Shown here: positions 24,042-31,281 of the stretch, one piece after another | Layout: each line of letters begins with the position of its first letter | Position numbering within the stretch: position 1 is the first letter of the stretch | Assembly: GCA_051657745.1 (NCBI GenBank) | Contig: JBOFLG010000115.1 | Coordinates: 1 to 32,269 of the forward strand | Direction: 5' to 3' | Length of the DNA: 32,269 bases | DNA from: JBOFLG01 sp051657745 | GTDB lineage: Bacteria > Actinomycetota > Actinomycetes > Actinomycetales > Dermatophilaceae | Program-made: the position numbers and the translations under genes | The notes under the pieces: generated by a model | Database searches by the model: none | What the model was told of the DNA's origin: nothing | The model's input: the letters and a program-made list of their open reading frames with translations, nothing else

Positions 24042-25622
24042 TCAGCCGGCATCGGCCCACACGGGGTCTCCGGTAGCGCGCCGGTGTTCGTCGGTGGTCG
24101 CGGTATCGGCGGAGCGGGCGTCATCCGTATCGTGGTTTTCGGGGCAGGAGGTGTACCAGGCATCGAGCTGATCGCGGGTCCAGGCCGGTTCGGGCCGGGC
24201 GCGGCCGATGATGGCGAGCAGCCTCTCCTGTGCGTCCTGTTCTGCTCGTTCGCGGACCCGCTCGCGGGTCTCGGCGTCGCGGAGCGCGGCGAGGGCGCGG
24301 TCGTAGGAGCCGGGGTGCAGGTTCCAGGTCACGTACCTACCGTGCTCGTCCGGCTGCTCCCGCACGTCCGCCCAGAGCTGACGGGCATGCACGAGAGTGT
24401 GATGGTTCTCGCAGAGCAATGCGGCGTTGTTCAGGTCGGTCGCGCCGGCGTCGGCCCAGTGCCGCACGTGGTGGGCGCGGCACCAGTGCGCGGGAGTGTG
24501 GCAGCCGGGGTAGGTGCAGTGCCGGTCGCGGATGGTGAGCCGGCGCCGTTGGGCGCGGGTGAACAGCCGCACCGACATGCCCTGCTCGAGCACCTCACCC
24601 GCGGCGCCCAGGACGTACGGGACCAGGGCGGCGTCGCAGGCGATCTTGCGGAGCTGCTCCGGCCCGATGACCGTCCCAGCCGCGGCCGACCCCAGCACCT
24701 CGGCGCAGCCAGTGCGTTCCTCGAGGTCGGCGAGGGTGACCATGACGTGCACTGCGGAGGCCGTCCCGGCCGTCCCGTCCCGCCCCGAGTTCTCGGCGTC
24801 GATGCCGGCGCTTCTCCGGCAGACTTCGGTGAGGGCCTCGACGCGGCGCTGCCCGGAGGGCCGGTGGTCTCGCTCCGTGGTTTCTTCGTTCGGGGCGGGT
24901 CTGGCGAGCGGACCGATCGCGGCTTCGAGGGTGGCGGCCTGTTCGGGGGTCATCACCAGCTCGTAGCGAGTCACGTCCGCGGACTCCACCCACCGCGGGG
25001 TCAGGTAGGCCCCCGAGCGCAGCCGCTCCTGCGCCTTGTCGAGCTCCCCCAGTGCCCCGTGCTGCGCGAGCAGCCGCGGCCGCAGCCGCTTCATCGTGCT
25101 CGTGCCGTGCGCGACGACCAGGCCCACCAAGGCCCGGGTCACGGTGGGCACCGCTTCCGGCACCAGCCGGCTCTGAAGGCGGCGCTCCTCGGCGAGCACG
25201 GTGAGCGCGTTCGCCGGCTGCAACACGCCCTCGCGGACGCAGCCCCACACGATGCCCACCGGTGACGCCGGATCCGGCTCCACCGGAGCGCTACCGCTGA
25301 GTGCCGCCGTCCGGGACGGCGCGAGAACCTCACCCGCGAGCCTCGCGACCGCCGCGGCGCCGCCCTGCCGCAGCGACGGCGCATGCTCCGCCACCCACGA
25401 ACCCAGCTCTCGCGACGCCAATCCGTCTCGCCGCGCGTTCTCCACGGCGAGCCCGACCCGAGCCGCGCCGGCCTGCGCGCCGACCTGGTCCACGAGTGCC
25501 ATCACCTCGGCGACCTCAGCCGCACTCAGGCGGGTCGCGTCATGAGCGAGCTCGGCGAGCGCCTCCCGCGCAGCCACCAGCACCGAGCGCTGCTCGGCCG
25601 GGGTGCGCGCGGTCGTGACCAT
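24042..25622 (-). CDS. DUF222/13E12-type HNH endonuclease-like protein
   Basis: A 526-aa protein with an N-terminal DUF222 region (all-helical, about residues 1-300) and a C-terminal HNH domain at 368-412. The HNH part shows HCTYPGC...HWCRAHHVRHW and NAALLCENHHTLVH, with the zinc-binding cysteines and the catalytic histidines in place. These proteins are multi-copy in many actinobacteria (the REP13E12 family of mycobacteria). Their function is unknown, though the HNH residues here look intact. ATG 25622 is used; GTG 25625 is equally near. The upstream AT-rich segment contains a half LexA-type site. The C-terminal 50 residues are acidic and disordered. Confidence 0.88.
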   Translation of the reverse strand: MVTTARTPAEQRSVLVAAREALAELAHDATRLSAAEVAEVMALVDQVGAQAGAARVGLAVENARRDGLASRELGSWVAEHAPSLRQGGAAAVARLAGEVLAPSRTAALSGSAPVEPDPASPVGIVWGCVREGVLQPANALTVLAEERRLQSRLVPEAVPTVTRALVGLVVAHGTSTMKRLRPRLLAQHGALGELDKAQERLRSGAYLTPRWVESADVTRYELVMTPEQAATLEAAIGPLARPAPNEETTERDHRPSGQRRVEALTEVCRRSAGIDAENSGRDGTAGTASAVHVMVTLADLEERTGCAEVLGSAAAGTVIGPEQLRKIACDAALVPYVLGAAGEVLEQGMSVRLFTRAQRRRLTIRDRHCTYPGCHTPAHWCRAHHVRHWADAGATDLNNAALLCENHHTLVHARQLWADVREQPDEHGRYVTWNLHPGSYDRALAALRDAETRERVRERAEQDAQERLLAIIGRARPEPAWTRDQLDAWYTSCPENHDTDDARSADTATTDEHRRATGDPVWADAG

Positions 25623-25642
25623 CACCTGATGGTAATAAGAGG

Positions 25643-25651
25643 TATGTTCGA
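25643..25651 (-). promoter_or_regulatory. Half SOS-box-like site upstream of the HNH gene
   Basis: On the minus strand TCGAACATA matches the first nine bases of the actinobacterial LexA box (TCGAACATATGTTCGA). The second half is poorly conserved. It lies about 21 bases upstream of the HNH start, inside the only AT-rich patch here. Confidence 0.3.
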
Positions 25652-25781
25652 AAACAAGAGGGCCTGCCGAGAGGTTCGGACGTCGGCATCCGCCAGCATC
25701 GAGCGGCGCTCGGTGGGGCGACGAACTACCCGGGGCCGGCGGTCATCGTCGACCCGGCCGGCCGCCGAGGCCGCGCTGTCC

Positions 25782-26642
25782 TCAGTTCTCGTGACGTCCA
25801 CCGGTCTGGCAGCCGGGGCACCAGTGCAGCGCCCGCCCGGCCAGATCTTCCCGGATGACGACCGCGCCGCAGCGCGGGCACTCCCGGCCGGTTCGGCGGT
25901 ACGCCGCGTACCGCGGGCGCCGCCGCGGCACCGCCTCGCCGCGCACGAGAAGGCTACGGGCAGAGGCGAGTTCGGCGTCATCCGTGATGATCAACCCGGT
26001 CGCGACACCGATCGTCATCAGATCGCAGGTGTCGCGCCAGAGCTGATCCCAGGCAGGCCGGCCCAGGGTGCGGCCGGGGAGATATGGGTCGAGCGCTCCG
26101 CGGTGCAGCAGCTCGGCACGGTAGACGTTGCCGATGCCGGCGACCACGGCCTGATCCATCAGCAGCGCCGCGAGCGGACGGCGCGAGCACGAGATCCGGC
26201 CCCAGGCGAGGTCACCGTCGGCGTCGTCGCGGATCGGGTCGGGCCCGAGCCGAGCCAGCAGGGTGTCCACCTCGCCCGGCGTCAGCAGTTCGCACGCGAC
26301 CGCCCCGCGCAGGTCAGCGACGTAGGTGCGGGTGGTGAGCCGCAACCGCACCGCGCCTCGGACCGGGAGGTCGGTGGGCGGCTCGGCGGGTCCGCGGCGG
26401 CGGTGCTGCTGCACTGAGTACCGGCCGAAGAGACCGAGGTGGACGTGCAGAGTGAGCGACTCTCCCGTCATCCGCACGAACAGGTGCTTGCCCCAGGCCT
26501 GTACCGAGGCGGGTACGCCGCGGTCGAGCCGCGCTGCTCCGTCGGTGAACCGACCTTGTGGGGATGACGCCCGCACGTGTTCGCCGACGATCGCGGCACC
26601 CAGCCGGGCGGCCAGTGCATGGATGGTGTGACCCTCCGGCAT
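25782..26642 (-). CDS. nei: Fpg/Nei-family DNA glycosylase (Nei1-type endonuclease VIII)
   Basis: A 286-aa base-excision repair glycosylase/AP lyase. The start ATG 26642 is fixed by the family, because the processed N-terminal proline is the nucleophile: MPEGHTIHALAARLGA (P2, E3). Further marks are ASSPQGRFTDGAARLD, the catalytic-lysine segment AWGKHLFVRMTG (K52), MDQAVVAGIGNVYRAELL (helix-two-turn-helix) and a zinc finger C255-x2-C258...C275-x2-C278. It resembles mycobacterial Nei1 (Rv2464c) more than Fpg, so oxidised pyrimidines are the likely substrates. An extension to 26669 would bury the catalytic proline and is rejected. Confidence 0.93.
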   Translation of the reverse strand: MPEGHTIHALAARLGAAIVGEHVRASSPQGRFTDGAARLDRGVPASVQAWGKHLFVRMTGESLTLHVHLGLFGRYSVQQHRRRGPAEPPTDLPVRGAVRLRLTTRTYVADLRGAVACELLTPGEVDTLLARLGPDPIRDDADGDLAWGRISCSRRPLAALLMDQAVVAGIGNVYRAELLHRGALDPYLPGRTLGRPAWDQLWRDTCDLMTIGVATGLIITDDAELASARSLLVRGEAVPRRRPRYAAYRRTGRECPRCGAVVIREDLAGRALHWCPGCQTGGRHEN

Positions 26643-26740
26643 GTGCCTATCGTGCCCTGCCGCACTCACTGTTCCCGCCCGCGCCCGGAACCGTCATCCG
26701 TGCCTGGCTTCCGTAGTGGTGTGGAGGTGAAGGTCGCCAG

Positions 26741-26784
26741 GCGATGGTGAGCGGATGGCGCCGCGCGATGGTGAGCGGATGGCG
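26741..26784. repeat. Two 20-bp direct copies, period 24
   Basis: GCGATGGTGAGCGGATGGCG occurs at 26741-26760 and 26765-26784. It lies in the gap between nei and the epimerase, where I see no gene. Confidence 0.9.
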
Positions 26785-26839
26785 ACCGGGCGGGGTGTCG
26801 TTGGTGGCGCCACTCGGCGAGCCCGCCGGCGGGCCGGTG

Positions 26840-27805
26840 TCAGCGAGTCCGCGGGCTGGCGCGACGTCGCCGGGCCAGGTCGTCGGCGGCCTCGGGCCAT
26901 TGTGGGTACTCGAACACGAACCCGGCGTCGAGCAGCCGACCGGGCACGACCCGGCGACTCTTGAGCAGCAGCTCGGTGTCCGTGCGGATCACCCACGCGC
27001 CAATCTCCGCCATCCACGCGGTCGCCGGCAGTCCAGGCCGCCGCCCCCAGGACCGGCGCAACGCCCGCATGAGGTCGCGCTGCGGAAGCGGCCCAGGAGC
27101 GGCCAGGTTGACCGGGCCGTCAAGGTCGGTGCGGTCGAGCAGCAGCTCGACGGCCCGCACGAAGTCGCGGTCGTGGATCCAGGACACGTACTGCTCGCCC
27201 CCGGCGACCGGCCCGCCGAGGCCGAGCCGCGCCATCCAGGACAGTACGTCGAACACGCCGCCACGGTCCGGGCTCATCACCATCGCGGACCGCAGCGCGA
27301 CCCGGCGGGTATGTGGCAGGTCCGCCTCGTGCTGGGCCGCCTCCCAGTTGCGTGCGATGCGAACACTGAACTCCCAGTAGTCCGGAACGCCGGGCTCGTG
27401 CCCACCGATGATGCCGGTGGCTTCGTCGTTGGCGGCGTCGCGACGGTCGGCGTAAATGGTGGCGGTGCTCATCTGGAGCCAGACGCTCGGCGGCCGACTG
27501 GCGGCAGCAATGGCCTCGCCGACGACCTGAGTGGACTCGACGCGGGAGTCCATCATTTGCCGCAGGTTCTCGTCGGTGTAGCGGCAACTCACCGTGCGGC
27601 CGGCGAGGTTGACCACCGCGTCCGCGCCGTCGATCTCGGCGGCCCACGATCCGAGGGTGCGGCCATCCCACGCGACATGCCGGATGCCGGGCTCGAGGTC
27701 CCCTGGGTGCCGGCTCAGCACCACCACCTCATCGCCGCGGGCGGCCAGGGCCCGACGCAGGACGCCGCCGACTTGCCCGGTTCCGCCGGGGATGACCACC
27801 TTCAT
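26840..27805 (-). CDS. TIGR01777-type NAD-dependent epimerase (SDR superfamily)
   Basis: A 321-aa extended SDR protein of the YfcH/SulA-type TIGR01777 family. The nucleotide-binding loop is MKVVIPGGTGQVGGVLRRAL, and DAVVNLAGRTVSCRYT and STQVVGEAI follow. SVWLQMSTATIYADR holds the conserved family phrase. VALRSAMVMSPDRGGVFDVL and YVSWIHDRDFVRAVELLL, then GPVNLAAPGPLPQRDLMRAL, complete the C-terminal DUF1731-like part. No substrate is established for the family. ATG 27805 is preferred because TATGCT lies 7 bases upstream, at leaderless spacing. ATG 27817 (MLATMKVV) is in frame but overlaps that element. Immediately upstream is an 11-copy heptamer array. Confidence 0.88.
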   Translation of the reverse strand: MKVVIPGGTGQVGGVLRRALAARGDEVVVLSRHPGDLEPGIRHVAWDGRTLGSWAAEIDGADAVVNLAGRTVSCRYTDENLRQMMDSRVESTQVVGEAIAAASRPPSVWLQMSTATIYADRRDAANDEATGIIGGHEPGVPDYWEFSVRIARNWEAAQHEADLPHTRRVALRSAMVMSPDRGGVFDVLSWMARLGLGGPVAGGEQYVSWIHDRDFVRAVELLLDRTDLDGPVNLAAPGPLPQRDLMRALRRSWGRRPGLPATAWMAEIGAWVIRTDTELLLKSRRVVPGRLLDAGFVFEYPQWPEAADDLARRRRASPRTR

Positions 27806-27812
27806 GGTGGCG

Positions 27813-27818
27813 AGCATA
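27813..27818 (-). promoter_or_regulatory. Candidate -10 element of the epimerase gene
   Basis: TATGCT on the minus strand fits TANNNT and lies 7 bases before ATG 27805. The heptamer array starts 5 bases further upstream, so any -35 element would fall inside the array. Confidence 0.45.
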
Positions 27819-27823
27819 AGCAC

Positions 27824-27900
27824 CCGGCATCCGGCATCCGGCATCCGGCATCCGGCATCCGGCATCCGGCATCCGGCATCCGGCATCCGGCATCCGGCAT
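27824..27900. repeat. Eleven perfect tandem copies of the heptamer CCGGCAT
   Basis: Positions 27824-27900 are eleven exact CCGGCAT units. The minus-strand unit ATGCCGG carries an ATG each time. Seven is not a multiple of three, so copy-number change would shift frame if translated; its position upstream of a -10 element points to spacing effects instead. Confidence 0.97.
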
Positions 27901-27905
27901 CCACG

Positions 27906-28279
27906 GTGACCGTATTCGCGCGGTTCGTTGCCCAGTTGCTCGCCGTCCACCTCCGGTTCCGGCGACCGAACCGATCCCCCGGCGGGAGCAGGATCGCACC
28001 GCCTGGCAGGCCCGGATGTTGGCGGACCGGTCTCGGGTCGTCCTCACCGACTTCGAGGATGCATGCTCCCGGCTCGGACTCGACAGCGAGCAATTGCTGC
28101 ACTCGTAGCACACCGGCACCGAGGTGGCGCGGCTGTCGCGGCGGGTTCCAGCGGACATTGTCGGCATCCGGATCGGCCGGTTCTCGGACGACACGTGGAC
28201 CGTGAGTTTCGGCGGCCCTTGGGGGGTGCGGCGTCATCCGCGACGCATCGGGGGGCGCCCTGACGTTTCGCGTCAGCGA
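27906..28279 (+). other. Intergenic region with possible degenerate coding sequence
   Basis: No intact gene is supported. One plus-strand frame reads RMLADRSRVVLTDFEDACSR to LLHS, stops at TAG (28106-28108), and continues in the same frame as TEVARLSRRVPADIVGIRIG and DDTWTVSFGGPWGVR. This looks more protein-like than the surroundings and may be a decayed gene. A small inverted repeat CTGACG-TTTCG-CGTCAG lies at 28260-28276. Confidence 0.25.
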
Positions 28280-28323
28280 CTCACCCTGCAGAATCGTCCA
28301 ATTGGACGATTCTGCAGGGTGAG
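28280..28323. repeat. Perfect 44-bp palindrome containing palindromic element copy 2
   Basis: The two 22-base arms meet without a loop at 28301/28302. The inner 32 bases (28286-28317) match the element in crtU at 29 of 32 positions. It lies 41 bases upstream of the photolyase start. It could form a hairpin in RNA or a cruciform in DNA. Confidence 0.95.
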
Positions 28324-28363
28324 ACTCACCCCCGTGCCCGGCCGGGTGGGCAAGGATGGCCGG

Positions 28364-29632
28364 ATGGCGAGCGCGCAGCGTCCACCCGGCGAACCACCAT
28401 CCGCAATGGACCCCCATGGCGGGTATCGACCGGTGGTCCGCGGTGGGCGCTCGGCGGCCCTGACCGCGCTCGGCCGCATCGACCCGGCCGGGTACGGGCG
28501 CACCCGCAACTCCCTGGACGGTGCGGTCACCCGGCTCTCGCCGTACCTTCGCCACGGTGTGCTCACCCTCGACGAGGTCCGCCGGCACGTGCTCGATATT
28601 GACCCCGGCGGGGCGTATACCCTGGTGAACGAGTTGTCCTGGCGGGACTACTTTGTCCGCGTGCGTGCGGTGCTCGGCGCCGACGTGTGGCGTGACATCG
28701 AGCGCTGGAAAACCGGCGCTCCGTCATCCGCCTATGACCCACACCTGCCGGCCGACATCGATCAGGGCCGCACTGGCCTGGCGTGCGTCGATGCCTGGAG
28801 CGAGGAACTGCGCACCACCGGCTACCTCCACAACCACGTGCGGATGTGGCTGGCGTCGTACCTGGTGCACCATCGGAAGGTCGCTTGGCAGGCCGGGGCG
28901 AGGTGGTTTCTCACCCATCTGCTCGATGGCGACTCGGCTTCGAACAACCTTTCGTGGCAGTGGGTTTCGTCGACCTTCGGCGCCAAGCCCTATCTCTGGA
29001 ATCGGGAGAACCTGCGAAAGTATGCGGGCGATCGGTACTGCGGCGGTTGCCCGGTGCGCGATTCCGGGTGCCCGTTCGCCGCGTCATACGACACGCTGAG
29101 TGGTCGGCTCTTTCCGGATGGACTTCTCGCGGCGGGTGTCGCCGAGGTGGATGCCGATCGGCTCCGCCTCGTTCTCAACTCCCCGCTGCGAGAACCGATC
29201 GACCCCAGGCCGGAGGACACCGTGGTGTGGCTGCACGGCGAGCGGCTGTCGCCGACCAACGAGGCGCTGATGGCGAATCCGGGGCGACCGGCCGTGTACG
29301 TCTGGGACGAGGCGCTCTGGCGGGACCCTGGGTTCAGCCCACTCCGGGCCACGTTCCTCCAGGAGTGTCTTGCCGAGGTACCCGCGGAGGCCCGCCGTGG
29401 TGCGGTGGCCGCCCAGGTGCTCGCGTTCGCCGCGGCGCATCGAGCGACCCGGGTCGCCACGACGCCGTCGGTGAGCCCGCGGTTCGCACTGACCCGCGCC
29501 GAGCTTGAGGCGGAGGGGATCGGCGTGGAACTGTGGCCGGAGCGGCCCTTCGTGCGTGGCCCGGCCGAGTTGGACCTGAGGCGTCACTCTCGATACTGGC
29601 GGGCGGTGCGGGATGAGGCACTGTCTCCGTAG
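28364..29632 (+). CDS. Photolyase-family protein with swapped domain order
   Basis: A 422-aa protein starting at ATG 28364, 7 bases after AAGGA. Residues 45-250 are a photolyase FAD-binding domain: TRLSPYLRHGVLTLDEV (56-72), ELSWRDYFVRV, HNHVRMWLASYLVHH (156-170) and GDSASNNLSWQWVSSTFG (189-206). This domain normally follows an N-terminal alpha/beta antenna domain. Here only about 45 residues precede it, and a Rossmann-like domain follows at 284-400: DTVVWLHGERLSPTNEAL, PAVYVWDEAL, SPLRATFLQECLAEV and RVATTPSVSPRFALTRAELE. This resembles the antenna domain moved to the C-terminus. Three cysteines C226-x2-C229-x6-C236-PF lie between the domains and could bind metal or an Fe-S cluster. Function is presumably light-driven DNA repair or light sensing. 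Confidence 0.82.
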   Translation: MASAQRPPGEPPSAMDPHGGYRPVVRGGRSAALTALGRIDPAGYGRTRNSLDGAVTRLSPYLRHGVLTLDEVRRHVLDIDPGGAYTLVNELSWRDYFVRVRAVLGADVWRDIERWKTGAPSSAYDPHLPADIDQGRTGLACVDAWSEELRTTGYLHNHVRMWLASYLVHHRKVAWQAGARWFLTHLLDGDSASNNLSWQWVSSTFGAKPYLWNRENLRKYAGDRYCGGCPVRDSGCPFAASYDTLSGRLFPDGLLAAGVAEVDADRLRLVLNSPLREPIDPRPEDTVVWLHGERLSPTNEALMANPGRPAVYVWDEALWRDPGFSPLRATFLQECLAEVPAEARRGAVAAQVLAFAAAHRATRVATTPSVSPRFALTRAELEAEGIGVELWPERPFVRGPAELDLRRHSRYWRAVRDEALSP

Positions 29633-29718
29633 ATAGCCTCGCTGTCAGAGCCCACAGCCTGCCTCCGATGTATCGATGAACGGATGAAGAATTACCCCCG
29701 GATGCCGTTGGCGAGGGC

Positions 29719-29753
29719 GTCAACTTATCCGCCATTCGCATTGAAAAGTTGAC
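29719..29753. promoter_or_regulatory. Inverted repeat upstream of the lipoprotein gene
   Basis: GTCAACTT (29719-29726) and AAGTTGAC (29746-29753) form a perfect 8-bp inverted repeat with a 19-base gap, in an AT-richer segment. TTGACA at 29749-29754 is a good -35 match but no -10 was found at proper distance. The whole gap 29633-29871 has no supported gene. Confidence 0.35.
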
Positions 29754-29871
29754 AGTAAATCGTTGTGGCACAGCGCAGTTCGGCATTGTGGCGGGCTGGT
29801 GCGTCAGCCCGGGTGGAGATGTTCCTGCGGAGGGTTGACCGTGCTGACTCGCTGCTGTTCACTCTGTCACT

Positions 29872-30996
29872 ATGCCCTCTCGTGTTGCATCAGTTGCGTC
29901 CGCTGCTGGCCTGCTGGTCGTCCTGTCCGGATGTCAACCATCAGGCCCGATCACCATCTCGGTGAGTCAGGAGTCCACGTCCAGCCCGTCTGCCTCGGCC
30001 TCGCCAGCATCGACGGCCACGCCGGAGTCGTCCCCAGAGCCAACCGCCATGCCGGAGCCGACCGAGATGCCGGAGCCGACCGAGATGCCGGAGCCGATGC
30101 CGGAGCCGACCGCCACGCCCGAGGAGTTGTCCGGGGCCATGCCGACGCTCCCTTCTCAGCCAGAGCAAGTGAGCCCGGCAGGTAAGGCTGAGAAGCCGAA
30201 TTCGGCATCGACGATGCTCGGCAACTTCGACACCAGCTCGGACCTGCTGCTCCTGTTCCATGACAACAAGCCGGACCCTGATGACATCCATTCACAAGCT
30301 GCCATCGGTACGATGTTGCGCGATCCGCGCTTCAGTGGTGTCAACTATCACGCAGTACAGGGCACGATCGGTAAGCAGTCGGGAACCCAGCTCGATTCGA
30401 GCAGTCTCTTTGATATTGCGTACCCCAACAATTGGTCGAATGCCCTCGGCGGTCAGGACAGTCGTGATGCTGCAGTGAGTGCCGTCACCGCGAAGTCCGT
30501 CGGCGCGCTCGATGCCGGTGGCGAGATCTGGATTGTCGAAGCAGGTCAGTCCGACTTCAGTGCCGACCTCGTTCGCAGCATCAAGTCCCAACGCTCGGAC
30601 GTCGACACCAAGGCCGTCGTTCACATCGTCCAGCACAGCACCTGGAACGAACAGCAAACGACCGGTGCGGATCTCACCTATGTGAAAGACAACACCGACT
30701 ACCAAAAGATCGGTGACGGGAATGGCGGCGGCGGCGCCTCTCCTGACCTCAATTCCAGTTCCAACAGCACCGCGAAGTGGGCCCGGGCCGCTGCCATGCC
30801 AGGCACAGCCGGCGCAATGTGGAAAGAAGCGAAGAAGTTGACCGACTCGCTCGGCTCGTCGTACCCCAACCCCACGATCTCGTCGGGCGGCCTGGACTTC
30901 TCGGACACTGTCGAGGCGCTTTCGATTTTCGGCCTGAACGATGAGGTCAAATCGTCGAACGATGACATCCTGGGCTTCTTCGACCAGTTCGACTGA
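29872..30996 (+). CDS. Secreted lipoprotein with nucleoside-hydrolase-like motif
   Basis: A 374-aa protein with a short lipoprotein signal: hydrophobic VASVASAAGLLVV, then lipobox LSGC with the lipidated C21. Residues 36-85 are a Ser/Pro/Glu/Thr linker with repeated MPEPTE units, a typical cell-wall spacer. The globular part from about 115 has DLLLLFHDNKPDPDDIHSQA. D131, D137 and D138 line up with the calcium-binding DxDxxxDD motif of nucleoside hydrolases, but its third position is Lys. EIWIVEAGQSDFSADLVRSI and VVHIVQHSTWNEQQT follow, and YQKIGDGNGGGG comes later. A nucleoside-hydrolase-like or DUF1593-like fold is likely; the activity is unknown. Codon use is visibly less GC-rich than in the neighbours, hinting at transfer. 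No good ribosome-binding site precedes the ATG. Confidence 0.78.
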   Translation: MPSRVASVASAAGLLVVLSGCQPSGPITISVSQESTSSPSASASPASTATPESSPEPTAMPEPTEMPEPTEMPEPMPEPTATPEELSGAMPTLPSQPEQVSPAGKAEKPNSASTMLGNFDTSSDLLLLFHDNKPDPDDIHSQAAIGTMLRDPRFSGVNYHAVQGTIGKQSGTQLDSSSLFDIAYPNNWSNALGGQDSRDAAVSAVTAKSVGALDAGGEIWIVEAGQSDFSADLVRSIKSQRSDVDTKAVVHIVQHSTWNEQQTTGADLTYVKDNTDYQKIGDGNGGGGASPDLNSSSNSTAKWARAAAMPGTAGAMWKEAKKLTDSLGSSYPNPTISSGGLDFSDTVEALSIFGLNDEVKSSNDDILGFFDQFD

Positions 30997-31003
30997 AACC
31001 CCG

Positions 31004-31076
31004 CCCACCCAGGGTTGGGTGGGGGTCAGAAGTGATCACATTGCTGCGGCACCAGGGCCACACCCTGGTGCCGCAG
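31004..31076 (+). terminator. Two consecutive hairpins after the lipoprotein gene
   Basis: The first is CCCACCCA-GGGT-TGGGTGGG (31004-31023), starting 7 bases past the stop. The second has perfect 14-bp arms (31044-31057 and 31063-31076) around a 5-base loop, followed by TTGT. The second is the stronger terminator candidate. The rest of 30997-31281 has no gene that I can support. Confidence 0.7.
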
Positions 31077-31281
31077 TTGTGCTGTCCGGCGCGCGGCGAC
31101 GAGACGCGAGGGGCCACACTGCGGAGGGCCGGGGTGCGTACCAGGCCCGTCTCGGGTGGCGTCGGGCTGCGACGCCGCGTGCCGAGTGACATCGAGGTGC
31201 GGGTGGTCGGATCGGGCGGCTGACGCGTGTCAGTGGCCCGGCGTAGCGTGCGTTCCACCACGACATCCGAAGGAGTGCACG

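Noticed and set aside
25623..26417. Plus-strand frame antisense to the nei gene
   Set aside because: The nei frame has the catalytic N-terminus and zinc finger; the other frame has no features.
26744..28108. 454-codon open frame on the plus strand across the epimerase and the heptamer array
   Set aside because: Antisense to a clear SDR gene; the repeat merely keeps all frames open. Only its last part is mentioned as a possible remnant.
16300..28108. Stop-codon recoding to explain the in-frame TGA (16300) and TAG (28106)
   Set aside because: Both codons are used as ordinary stops by many genes here, including several 4-nt overlaps that need TGA as stop; decay or sequencing error is simpler.
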